From: Aliidiomarina sp047920995
GTDB lineage: Bacteria; Pseudomonadota; Gammaproteobacteria; Enterobacterales; Alteromonadaceae
Length of the DNA stretch: 14,898 bases
Reading direction: 5' to 3'
Assembly (NCBI RefSeq): GCF_047920995.1
Contig: NZ_JBLRWZ010000043.1
Coordinates: 1-14,898, forward strand
In this document: one piece after another, positions 6,745 to 14,286 of the stretch
How positions within the stretch are numbered: the first letter of the stretch is position 1
How the letters are laid out: every line of letters starts with the position of its first letter
Notes under the pieces: generated by a model
The model's input: the letters and a program-made list of their open reading frames with translations, nothing else
Database searches by the model: none
Told to the model about the DNA's origin: nothing
Made by a program: the position numbers and the translations under genes

Positions 6745-8208
6745 ATGGCACATATTCATATTCTTGGTATCTGCGGTACATTTATGGGCGGTATCGCCGC
6801 GTTGGCTAAATCGATGGGGCACCGAGTTACGGGTAGCGATCGCAACATTTACCCACCAATGAGCACGCAACTTGAAAAGTTAGGTGTTGCTGTATTCGCA
6901 GACGATGATTTAAGCCAGCTTGAGCCGGCACCTGATTTAGTAATTATCGGTAACGCGCTTAGCCGTGGTCATATATTGGTAGAGCATGTGTTACAACGCC
7001 GTTTGCCTTATACCTCGGGCCCGCAATGGCTTGGTGAGCAGGTGTTGCGCCAAAAGCATGTACTAGCCATAGCCGGTACCCACGGGAAAACAACCACCGC
7101 TTCTATGTTGGTGTGGATTCTGGAGCAAGCAGGCCTTGATCCAAGTTTCTTGGTGGGTGGAGTGGTGCAGCCTTATGGTGAAACGGCGCGGTTAACAACT
7201 AGCCCATATTTCGTAATTGAGGCTGATGAGTACGATACAGCGTTCTTCGATAAGCGTTCTAAGTTTTTACATTATTTTGCTAACACCTTGGTGATCAATA
7301 ACCTTGAATTTGATCATGCGGATATTTTTTCTGATTTAGCGGCAATCCAACAGCAGTTTGCCTACGTTATACGCACGGTGCCAAGTGATGGCCAAGTGAT
7401 TTATCCACAGCAACCCGCGGTTGCAGAAGTATTGGCACGCGGATGCTGGTCGCAACGCATTGCAACGGGCACAAGCGAAGGTTGGCAAGTACAATTACTG
7501 AATGCGGCGGGCAGTACATTCCAAGTAATGCACCATAACCAGGTTGTTGCCCAGGTGGATTGGCAGTTGATTGGCAAGCACAATGCCGAGAATGCTCTGA
7601 TGGCCATCATAGCGGCCGTACAAGTGGGTATAAAGCCGGAGCAAGCTGCCGCTGCATTGCAGCAATTTACGGCACCGGCGCGCCGTTTAGAATTTAAAGG
7701 TGCCTATGGTAACGTGCGGGTTTACGACGATTTTGCCCACCACCCCACAGCTATCGCAACCACAATTCAGGCGCTGCGGGCGCAAATAGGCCCGAATGAT
7801 CGTTTAATTGCCATTTTCGAGCCGCGTTCCAATACAATGAAAGCGGGAGTACACAAAAATACTTTGGCTCCAGCATTTGCTGGTGCTGATATGGTGTATG
7901 GTTTACAACCCGAAGAGCAAGATGGCTGGCAACTTAATCAGGCCTTAGCGGCGGCTGGAATGCCGGTACATGTTGCACAAACCGTGCCGGAGTTAGTAGC
8001 AGAATTGCAAAAGCACTATCAAGATCGGCAGGAAAAATCCGTTGGTGCGCATGAGCTAAATGTAAACGCGCAGAACCGCAAAGGCGAGAGCCCTAAGGCG
8101 GCAGTGCAGGAACATTGGGTAGTAATGAGCAATGGCGCTTTCGGCGGTATTCACCCACTATTGGCAACAGCATTAGAAGGCGTAGCGAACTATGAAAACA
8201 GCAGATAA
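6745..8208 (+). CDS. mpl: UDP-N-acetylmuramate:L-alanyl-gamma-D-glutamyl-meso-diaminopimelate ligase
   Basis: Mpl joins the recycled murein tripeptide to UDP-MurNAc with ATP in the cytoplasm, saving peptidoglycan material. The 487-residue product opens with the family N-terminus HILGICGTFMGG (4-15) and SDRNIYPPMS (31-40). The ATP loop GTHGKTTT is at 111-118. Mur-ligase motifs EADEYDTAF (159-167) and LEFDHADIF (187-195) follow. I chose ATG 6745 over TTG 6742 because it gives the family N-terminus and has AGGGG 6 nt upstream. It is about 30 residues longer than the E. coli enzyme (457, from memory). The excess is a hydrophilic insertion near 426-456, before the conserved NGAFGGIH segment. It is the first gene of a six-gene run and overlaps ubiX by 17 bp. 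Confidence 0.96.
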   Translation: MAHIHILGICGTFMGGIAALAKSMGHRVTGSDRNIYPPMSTQLEKLGVAVFADDDLSQLEPAPDLVIIGNALSRGHILVEHVLQRRLPYTSGPQWLGEQVLRQKHVLAIAGTHGKTTTASMLVWILEQAGLDPSFLVGGVVQPYGETARLTTSPYFVIEADEYDTAFFDKRSKFLHYFANTLVINNLEFDHADIFSDLAAIQQQFAYVIRTVPSDGQVIYPQQPAVAEVLARGCWSQRIATGTSEGWQVQLLNAAGSTFQVMHHNQVVAQVDWQLIGKHNAENALMAIIAAVQVGIKPEQAAAALQQFTAPARRLEFKGAYGNVRVYDDFAHHPTAIATTIQALRAQIGPNDRLIAIFEPRSNTMKAGVHKNTLAPAFAGADMVYGLQPEEQDGWQLNQALAAAGMPVHVAQTVPELVAELQKHYQDRQEKSVGAHELNVNAQNRKGESPKAAVQEHWVVMSNGAFGGIHPLLATALEGVANYENSR

Positions 8209-8818
8209 GCGAATTACCTTAGCAATCACTGGTGCATCTGGAGCGCCATATGCGCTGCGCTTATTGGAATGCATGTTAGCGCAAGGGCAGGAAGTTTCAT
8301 TGCTGATTTCTAGTGCGGCGCGGGTGGTATTTGCCACAGAAGAAAACTTAAAGTTGCCGGGCTCGGCAGAGGCACTACAAACATTTTTATGTGAACGCTA
8401 TCAAGTACCAACATCACAACTAAAAGTGTATGGCAAAGAAGAGTGGTTTTCACCTGTGGCTTCTGGCTCGGCGGCACCAAAACGCATGGTGGTGTGCCCG
8501 TGCTCTACGGGTACGCTATCCGCGATCGCCACCGGCGCTAGTGATAACCTTATTGAACGCGCTGCCGATGTGGTGATAAAAGAGCGCGGCCAGCTTATTT
8601 TAGTGCCACGCGAAATGCCACTGAGCAGCATTCATTTAGAACATATGCTGAATCTTTCGCGTTTGGGCGTTACAATCATGCCTGCCGCACCTGGTTTTTA
8701 TCATCAACCACAATCCATTGCTGATTTGGTTGATTTTGTGGTGGCCCGTATCCTTGATCATTTGGGCCTTGATCAACAATTAATGAGCCGCTGGGGCTAC
8801 GACCAGCGCAATTCTTAA
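8192..8818 (+). CDS. ubiX: Flavin prenyltransferase UbiX
   Basis: UbiX makes prenylated FMN from reduced FMN and dimethylallyl phosphate. This is the cofactor of the UbiD decarboxylase in ubiquinone synthesis. The 208-residue flavoprotein has GASGAPYALRLLE (14-26) at the FMN-binding N-terminus, PCSTGTLSAIATGASDNLIERAADV (103-127), and LVPREMPLSSIHLEHM (137-152), all diagnostic of the family. The start overlaps the end of mpl by 17 bp, with GAAGG about 11 nt upstream. The mpl-ubiX pairing is also seen in Pseudomonas. The C-terminus is about 15-20 residues longer than in E. coli (189, from memory), ending in a hydrophilic tail. Confidence 0.96.
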   Translation: MKTADKRITLAITGASGAPYALRLLECMLAQGQEVSLLISSAARVVFATEENLKLPGSAEALQTFLCERYQVPTSQLKVYGKEEWFSPVASGSAAPKRMVVCPCSTGTLSAIATGASDNLIERAADVVIKERGQLILVPREMPLSSIHLEHMLNLSRLGVTIMPAAPGFYHQPQSIADLVDFVVARILDHLGLDQQLMSRWGYDQRNS

Positions 8819-8840
8819 GCGAATTTACCCGGAGTATTCA

Positions 8841-9773
8841 ATGACCAACGCTCTCGAAATTAGCGGGCTGCGAAAAATCTATCGCGGTGGCTTGGTGGCC
8901 TTGAAAGGGCTCGATTTAACCGTTAAGGAAGGCGATTTTTACGCATTGTTAGGCCCAAATGGGGCAGGTAAATCTACGACAATCGGCATTATCTCTTCAC
9001 TGGTGAATAAAACCGCAGGGCAGGTTAAAGTATTTGGTTATGATTTAGATACCCAAATTAACCAAGTAAAAGAACACATCGGCTTGGTACCGCAAGAGTT
9101 TAATTTCAATCAGTTTGAAACAGTTCTGCAAATTGTTGTAAACCAAGCTGGCTATTACGGTGTTTCCCGTGCTTTAGCGCGGGAACGTGCAGAAAAATAT
9201 TTAAACCAATTAGGGTTATGGGAAAAGCGTAATGATCGTGCCCGTACTCTTTCTGGTGGCATGAAGCGCCGCCTTATGATCGCTCGCGCTTTGCTGCATG
9301 AGCCAAAATTATTAATTCTGGATGAGCCCACAGCCGGTGTAGATATCGAATTACGCCGTTCAATGTGGGAGTTTTTAACGCGCATTAACAAGCAGGGCGT
9401 AACCATTATTCTAACCACACATTATCTTGAAGAAGCGGAAGTGTTGTGCCGGAATATTGGCATTATCGATAAAGGACAAATTATCGAAAACACCACAATG
9501 AAATCGTTACTGGGTAAACTGAATATTGAAACCTTCGTGCTGGATATCGCCGAAAATGGCAAAACGCCGGTAATAGAAAGTGCCACGATGCGCATCATTG
9601 ATGATCACACTATTGAGGTGGATGTTGCTAAATCAGCGGGCTTGAATTCGGTGTTCAGCGAGTTAACCGAACAAGGCATTAAGGTACTTTCGATGCGTAA
9701 TAAAGCGAATCGCCTAGAAGAATTATTCGTTAACCTAGTGGAACAAGGCCGCGATACGAAGGAGCCAGTGTAG
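8841..9773 (+). CDS. yadG: ABC-2 type transporter ATP-binding protein, YadG-like
   Basis: This 310-residue ATPase subunit has Walker A GPNGAGKST (38-46), Q-loop Gln85, signature LSGGM (137-141), Walker B LLILDEP (157-163) with Glu162, and H-loop His194. A C-terminal domain of about 100 residues follows, as in DrrA/CcmA-type ATPases. Length and pairing with the next gene match E. coli YadG (308) and YadH (256), numbers given from memory. The substrate of YadGH is not established. The start has CGGAG 6 nt upstream, 22 bp after ubiX, and the permease gene begins 1 nt after its stop. The two subunits should form a complex in the inner membrane. Confidence 0.93.
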   Translation: MTNALEISGLRKIYRGGLVALKGLDLTVKEGDFYALLGPNGAGKSTTIGIISSLVNKTAGQVKVFGYDLDTQINQVKEHIGLVPQEFNFNQFETVLQIVVNQAGYYGVSRALARERAEKYLNQLGLWEKRNDRARTLSGGMKRRLMIARALLHEPKLLILDEPTAGVDIELRRSMWEFLTRINKQGVTIILTTHYLEEAEVLCRNIGIIDKGQIIENTTMKSLLGKLNIETFVLDIAENGKTPVIESATMRIIDDHTIEVDVAKSAGLNSVFSELTEQGIKVLSMRNKANRLEELFVNLVEQGRDTKEPV

Positions 9774-9774
9774 T

Positions 9775-10548
9775 ATGCGAAATCCAATTCATTTCACGGC
9801 ATTAAAAACTATTTGGATTAAAGAGTGCACGCGGTTTTTACGCATTTGGGTGCAAACCTTAGTACCGCCAGCAATCACCATGACCCTGTATTTCGTTATT
9901 TTCGGTAGCCTTATTGGTAGCCGTATCGGCGAAATGGGCGGTGTAAGCTACATGGAATTTATTGTGCCCGGCTTAATTATGATGTCGGTGATCACCAATG
10001 CGTATTCGAATGTGGCATCATCTTTCTTCAGCGCTAAGTTTCAGCGCAACCTCGAAGAAATGTTGGTAGCGCCAGTATCGAATATTACGATTATTCTGGG
10101 TTATGTGGGCGGCGGTGTTGCGCGCGCATTGATTGTTGCCGTAATCGTTACGTTGGTATCGGGTATCTTTGTTGATTATCGTATCGAAAATTTTGCCATG
10201 GTTGTGCTTACCGTAGTGCTCACCGCCACCTTGTTTGCGATGGGTGGCTTACTGAATGCTATGTTTGCGAAAACCTTCGATGACATCTCCATTATTCCAA
10301 CCTTTATACTCACGCCGCTTACCTACTTGGGTGGGGTATTTTACTCGATTACGCTGTTACCTGATTTTTGGCAAACAGTTTCTCAGTTCAACCCGATTAT
10401 CTACATGGTAAATGGCTTCCGTTATGGCTTTATTGGCGTTTCAGACATTGCTCCGGTTACCGCAATTGCAGTGTTATTGGTGTTTAATGCCGCATTCTTT
10501 GTGCTTGCCTGGTGGCTATTACGCCGCGGCACCGGTACCCGTACCTAA
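9775..10548 (+). CDS. yadH: ABC-2 type transporter permease, YadH-like
   Basis: This 257-residue inner-membrane subunit has about six predicted helices in the ABC-2 arrangement, with the family stretch FTPLTYLGGVFY-like TPLTYLGGVFYSI before the last helices and an amphipathic N-terminal segment. It is the partner of the ATPase just upstream, with 1 nt between the genes. Its ribosome binding site AAGGAG (9759-9764) lies within the ATPase gene. The stop codon overlaps the start of the following methyltransferase (TAATG), which indicates coupled translation. The transported compound is unknown, and export is the usual direction for ABC-2 permeases. Confidence 0.93.
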   Translation: MRNPIHFTALKTIWIKECTRFLRIWVQTLVPPAITMTLYFVIFGSLIGSRIGEMGGVSYMEFIVPGLIMMSVITNAYSNVASSFFSAKFQRNLEEMLVAPVSNITIILGYVGGGVARALIVAVIVTLVSGIFVDYRIENFAMVVLTVVLTATLFAMGGLLNAMFAKTFDDISIIPTFILTPLTYLGGVFYSITLLPDFWQTVSQFNPIIYMVNGFRYGFIGVSDIAPVTAIAVLLVFNAAFFVLAWWLLRRGTGTRT

Positions 10549-11351
10549 TGAGTGAGTTTGCATCACGCGCAATTACCAGCAACCAAACGGGGGTTCATGC
10601 TGATATCCCCGCTTTGGTTGCCAAATATTGGCAGCACGAGTTTTTAAAGCCGGTAGCGGAACATAGCCAAGCAGCTTTTGCACAAGTAGCAGAGCGATTG
10701 GCGAGCTGCAATGGGCCGCTAATTTTAGATTCTTGCTGCGGCGTTGGCGAGAGTACTGCTGAGTTAGCGCAGCGTTATCCTCAAGCCTTGGTGGTGGGTA
10801 TCGATAAATCGGCGCATCGCTTGGGTAAGCATGTGTTTCATAAGAAAGCGTCGGAACATTGTGGCGAGTACATGTTGGTGCGGGCTGATCTAAATGATTT
10901 CTGGCGGTTGGCTGCAGCAGCAAAGTGGCAACCTGAACGCCACTTTCTGCTTTATCCAAATCCATGGCCGAAGAAAAAGCACCTTGGCCGCCGTTGGCAT
11001 GGTGCACCAGTATTTCCAGCCTTTGTGCAGCTAGGAGGAAGTATTGAACTACGCAGTAACTGGCCTATTTATTTGTATGAGTTTGCTATCGCACTTGCGT
11101 GCGTGGGAATAGTGGCTGAAGTGAGGCAGTTGCCTGAGCAAGTTGAGCCAATCACCCCATTTGAACGTAAATACCAAGCGAGTGGGCAAAGTTTGTGGCA
11201 GTTAACGGCCAACCTAGCTGACGCTAACCTCGTTGCAACGGAAAACATTGAATATTTGCAGCAGCGCGCCGCCGAGCTAGCCGAAAGCGGTGAGGGTGTG
11301 CTAAAGTCTGCGGCTCGAAATTTTGCGTTAGGAGATGCGCGTGGCGCCTAA
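10548..11351 (+). CDS. Divergent TrmB-like SAM-dependent methyltransferase
   Basis: The 267-residue protein resembles tRNA (guanine-N7) methyltransferase TrmB. It has SAM motif I LDSCCGVGES (60-69), VRADLNDF (111-118), a PxPWPKxxH element (137-145) followed by Arg148-Arg149, RSNW (169-172) and TPFERKY (203-209), matching the T-x-x-E tRNA-site motif. The canonical PDPW is PNPW here, with Asn138 at a position where, from memory, Asp144 of E. coli TrmB is important for activity. The stretch after it (HLGRRWHGAPVFP) also departs from the usual HxKRR. It may be a paralogue with a changed substrate, with the true trmB elsewhere. ATG 10548 overlaps the yadH stop. The gene's end overlaps panP by 11 bp. 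Confidence 0.8.
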   Translation: MSEFASRAITSNQTGVHADIPALVAKYWQHEFLKPVAEHSQAAFAQVAERLASCNGPLILDSCCGVGESTAELAQRYPQALVVGIDKSAHRLGKHVFHKKASEHCGEYMLVRADLNDFWRLAAAAKWQPERHFLLYPNPWPKKKHLGRRWHGAPVFPAFVQLGGSIELRSNWPIYLYEFAIALACVGIVAEVRQLPEQVEPITPFERKYQASGQSLWQLTANLADANLVATENIEYLQQRAAELAESGEGVLKSAARNFALGDARGA

Positions 11352-12984
11352 ATCCACTGCTGAAGCAAGTATGGAAGCCCTCTACAGGATCTTTACGGTT
11401 CCTGAGGCGCCTGATTCCACACTTGGTAAAATCGAAAAACACTTATCTGAGAATCTGGAAGGGTTCCTTTCTTCGCATATTGTTACGCAAGAACGGCCTT
11501 TGCATGAGATTGAGCGTGATTTTGCCTATAGCGATATCCCCGAACAACCAGAGTTTGTATCTGATCACACCGATAAATTACTAAAAAAATTAGTAGCGCA
11601 ATCTGTGCACACGGCCTCACCTCGGTTTATTGGCCACATGACCTCGGCTTTACCCTATTTTCTTTTGCCATTAGCGAAGTTAATGGTGGGTTTAAACCAG
11701 AACTTGGTGAAGATCGAAACCTCGAAAGCCTTTACGCCAATGGAGCGGCAAACGCTCGGCATGATGCACCACTTGGTTTATGGAGAGCAGCCGGCTTTCT
11801 ATGAACGCTGGATGCATAATGCGGATCATTCCCTCGGGGCTTTTTGCTCTGGTGGCACTATTGCCAATATTTCTGCACTTTGGGTGGCGCGCAATAATTT
11901 ACTGGCGCCGCGTGATGATTTTGCAGGAGTTGCAGCGGAAGGGTTAGCGGCCGGTTTATCAGCGTATGGCTATAAACGTTTAGTGGTATTAGTTTCGGAA
12001 CGTGGCCATTATTCCTTAAGTAAGGCTGCTGATGTATTAGGCATTGGCCGCAAAAACTTTGTCAGTGTACCTGCAGATGAAAACAACCGTATAAAGCTCG
12101 ATGCCCTGCGGGAAATTGCCGCAAAAGTAACGGCTGAAGGCGGCCGGGTAATGGCTGTTGTGGGCATTGCGGGCACCACTGAAACGGGCCATATCGATCC
12201 GCTTCGGGAAATGGCGGCGGTAGCGAAAGAGTACTCAGCTCATTTTCATGTAGATGCCGCATGGGGTGGCGCCACACTAATGTCGTCTACGTACCGGAAA
12301 TTGCTAGATGGTATTGAACTCGCCGATAGTTTAACCATTGATGCGCATAAGCAAATGTATGTGCCGATGGGCGCTGGCATGGTGCTATTTAAAGATCCTG
12401 CGTTGGTAAACGCGATCGAACATCACGCGGAGTATGTTATTCGCCGCGGTTCCAAAGATTTAGGTAGCCACACCATGGAAGGCTCACGCCCTGGAATGGC
12501 CATGTTGGTGTATTCCGCTTTGCATGTAATGGGCCGAACAGGCTACGAATTGTTGATTGATACCGGCATTGAGCGCGCGAAGAAATTTGCCACAATGATT
12601 GAGCAACAAGATGATTTTGAGGTAATTTCGTACCCTGAATTATGTTTGCTTACCTATCGGTATGTGCCGAGTGAAATCAAAGCCGCGCTAGTGAATGCAA
12701 CGGCTGAGCAGGTTGCTGCAGTTACGCCACACTTGAACATTCTTACGCGTTTTATTCAGAAAAATCAGCGTGAAAATGGTCGCTCGTTTGTTTCTCGTAC
12801 TAAATTAAACCCAGTTAAATACCATCGTGAAGGTTCGTTAGTATTTCGCACGGTATTGGCTAATCCACTTACTACAGCAGAAATGTTGGCAGAAATTATC
12901 GCTGAACAGCGCGAAATTGCTGCTAGCGCACCATCCTTGCAGCAACACATTCTTGATGCGGCAAAACGCTGTGGATTGCTATAA
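11341..12984 (+). CDS. panP: PLP-dependent aspartate 1-decarboxylase PanP
   Basis: PanP decarboxylates aspartate to beta-alanine for pantothenate and CoA. It replaces the pyruvoyl enzyme PanD in Vibrio, Shewanella and relatives. The 547-residue product belongs to the group II PLP decarboxylases (glutamate-decarboxylase-like). Asp305 in HVDAAWGG (303-310) should contact the pyridine nitrogen, and Lys337 in DAHKQMY should bind PLP. The N-terminal YRIFTVPEAPDSTLGKIE and HMTSALPYFLLPL segments fit the TIGR03799 group as I recall it. I chose GTG 11341 because AGGAG (11330-11334) is 6 nt upstream. ATG 11335 abuts that site, and ATG 11371 is a fallback. It is the last gene of the mpl operon. Glutamate decarboxylase activity cannot be excluded from sequence alone. 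Confidence 0.88.
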   Translation: MAPKSTAEASMEALYRIFTVPEAPDSTLGKIEKHLSENLEGFLSSHIVTQERPLHEIERDFAYSDIPEQPEFVSDHTDKLLKKLVAQSVHTASPRFIGHMTSALPYFLLPLAKLMVGLNQNLVKIETSKAFTPMERQTLGMMHHLVYGEQPAFYERWMHNADHSLGAFCSGGTIANISALWVARNNLLAPRDDFAGVAAEGLAAGLSAYGYKRLVVLVSERGHYSLSKAADVLGIGRKNFVSVPADENNRIKLDALREIAAKVTAEGGRVMAVVGIAGTTETGHIDPLREMAAVAKEYSAHFHVDAAWGGATLMSSTYRKLLDGIELADSLTIDAHKQMYVPMGAGMVLFKDPALVNAIEHHAEYVIRRGSKDLGSHTMEGSRPGMAMLVYSALHVMGRTGYELLIDTGIERAKKFATMIEQQDDFEVISYPELCLLTYRYVPSEIKAALVNATAEQVAAVTPHLNILTRFIQKNQRENGRSFVSRTKLNPVKYHREGSLVFRTVLANPLTTAEMLAEIIAEQREIAASAPSLQQHILDAAKRCGLL

Positions 12985-13364
12985 ATCTGATGTAACACCT
13001 AGCATCAGCTAATTTAACCTCAGTTTTTCGCGCATAAAAACCGGTGGAGGGACGTAACTGACTTAGTTAACGTTGTCGCCCTATTCTAGGAAGGATTACT
13101 TGTCCGTAGAGGGACTGCTGCCATGAGTTGGGCGAGATTATGTCGTTAGTGATGTGCTTTTATATGATGTCAGCATTTATTGGCGAACGTAAAATAACGA
13201 CCAAGCTCAATTCAGGTGTTATTAAGAAAGTGTTGATTTTATTCAACTGCTCGAACCAAAAATATTGATACTTTACATAGCTATCGTTACTATTATGTCG
13301 ATATCTTTGCAGGTATTTGTTGTGGAGATCGTTCACAAGGATTTTTTTTCATGGAGATTTAATA
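12985..13364. other. Intergenic region between the panP operon and the accessory pair
   Basis: I find no convincing gene in these 380 bp. A weak hairpin (CTGATG 12987-12992 with CATCAG 13003-13008) follows panP but lacks a T run. A 42-codon open frame at 13140-13268 has no good ribosome binding site and no recognisable product. A likely promoter lies at 13265-13293, then an eight-T run at 13342-13349 and a four-codon mini-frame at 13351-13362 just ahead of the next gene. Confidence 0.5.
13265..13293 (+). promoter_or_regulatory. Candidate sigma-70 promoter of the secreted-protein gene
   Basis: TTGATA (13265-13270) and TACTAT (13288-13293) are separated by 17 nt. The -35 matches five of six positions and the -10 four of six. 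Transcription would start near 13300 and give a leader of about 65 nt containing a T8 tract and the ribosome binding site GGAG at 13353-13356. Confidence 0.45.
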
Positions 13365-14267
13365 ATGTTAAAGCACCAAAGCACCAAAGCACCAAAGCAC
13401 CAAAGCACCAAAGCACCAAAGCACCAAAGCATTAAAACCGTCCTTATATCACTCATCGCTGGCACCTCATTTTCCGCATTAGCAGTAGATCGCGAACTAG
13501 AATGCTCTCTCATTGCGAATCAAATAACCTCAGTAAATAATGGCTATTTAGTAGCGCCGGGCTGGCTTGAACATAGAACTACGATCAATACCGGCGGCCC
13601 TATTTATGCAGCTGTAGGGGAAACGTTTCAAGTTAGAGGGAGAAAAACTAATTTTTGCATAATTAAAGAAATAGAAGATTTGGCGGGATGTTTATGGGAG
13701 TACGCTACTGGAAATAGCAACCGTTATGCTTGGTGGGAAAATAATGCGCAACACAATACAAACTTTTTAGGAGGGTTTTCTAGCAATAGAAATCTTTATT
13801 ACGTTCCTACGGAACGAGGTGAAAAGTCAATTGTATCGGTCGTTACGGATAAGTATTACACAACAAATTCGTACGGCTCAACTGGGAATCTCGACCTATT
13901 AATACCTTCTTGTGATGCAATTAAGGTATATGCACATGATCTTCCTATTGCTAACGCATACTCTCTTCAAGGCGGGATGAGTATTTCGGCTCAAGCTGTG
14001 CCAACAATAGATAGTTTGTCTGAGCGAGGTAGGCAAGGCCTTGCACCAATAGTATCGTGGCGATTAAAGCATATTCAGTTCCACGAGGCGGACTACTTTA
14101 TTAGCGGGACGACTACCTTAAATTTTAGCCCACAATACAACGGAATATATACGGTTTATTTAACAGTGGGAGACGGCAATTATTCAACTACTACTCGAGT
14201 TGGTGATGCCTACTTTGCCGGTGGTGAAGATGGTTGTTTTGATTGCGACACGGTGATTATTCAATAA
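13365..14267 (+). CDS. Secreted protein of unknown function, with an octanucleotide repeat at its 5' end
   Basis: The product has 300 residues and I recognise no family. Residues 3-24 are a basic octapeptide repeat, KHQSTKAP twice and then KHQSIK. They form the n-region of a signal peptide whose hydrophobic core is 25-40, with likely cleavage after ALA40. The mature part has six cysteines (47, 98, 109, 183, 291 and 294), an even number compatible with disulphides. Near the C-terminus, NGIYTVYLTVGDG (259-271) resembles the last strands of PKD or other Ig-like domains, a tentative reading. The start ATG has GGAG 8 nt upstream. An open TTG-started extension to 13317 is not supported. A beta-barrel gene follows after 19 bp, so the two are probably one operon. 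The repeat makes the frame prone to slippage. The gene is richer in A+T and in ATA and AGA codons than the mpl operon, suggesting transfer. Confidence 0.82.
   Translation: MLKHQSTKAPKHQSTKAPKHQSIKTVLISLIAGTSFSALAVDRELECSLIANQITSVNNGYLVAPGWLEHRTTINTGGPIYAAVGETFQVRGRKTNFCIIKEIEDLAGCLWEYATGNSNRYAWWENNAQHNTNFLGGFSSNRNLYYVPTERGEKSIVSVVTDKYYTTNSYGSTGNLDLLIPSCDAIKVYAHDLPIANAYSLQGGMSISAQAVPTIDSLSERGRQGLAPIVSWRLKHIQFHEADYFISGTTTLNFSPQYNGIYTVYLTVGDGNYSTTTRVGDAYFAGGEDGCFDCDTVIIQ
13370..13431 (+). repeat. Octanucleotide tandem repeat (AAAGCACC), 7.75 copies
   Basis: Seven perfect consecutive copies of AAAGCACC fill 13370-13425, and a further AAAGCA reaches 13431. The array begins at the sixth base of the coding sequence. 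A unit of 8 is not divisible by 3, so three units (24 bp) encode one octapeptide and any single-unit change shifts the reading frame. No stop codon occurs inside the array in any frame, but both alternative frames terminate soon after it: TAA at 13433-13435 and TAG at 13480-13482. This fits a slipped-strand phase-variation switch. Confidence 0.97.
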
Positions 14268-14286
14268 ACTAGAAGGGAAGCCCAAC

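Noticed and set aside
10573..11007. 144-residue minus-strand open frame
   Set aside because: It lies wholly inside the methyltransferase gene and shows no ribosome site or family features; a shadow frame.
12987..13008. Terminator of the mpl-panP operon
   Set aside because: The 6-bp stem has a 10-nt loop and no T run, too weak to support termination.
13140..13268. 42-codon open frame in the gap after panP
   Set aside because: No good ribosome binding site, no recognisable product, and it overlaps the candidate promoter of the next gene.
13317..13364. N-terminal extension of the secreted protein from a TTG codon
   Set aside because: It would place an aromatic stretch before the signal peptide, whereas ATG 13365 has GGAG at proper distance and opens a normal signal peptide.
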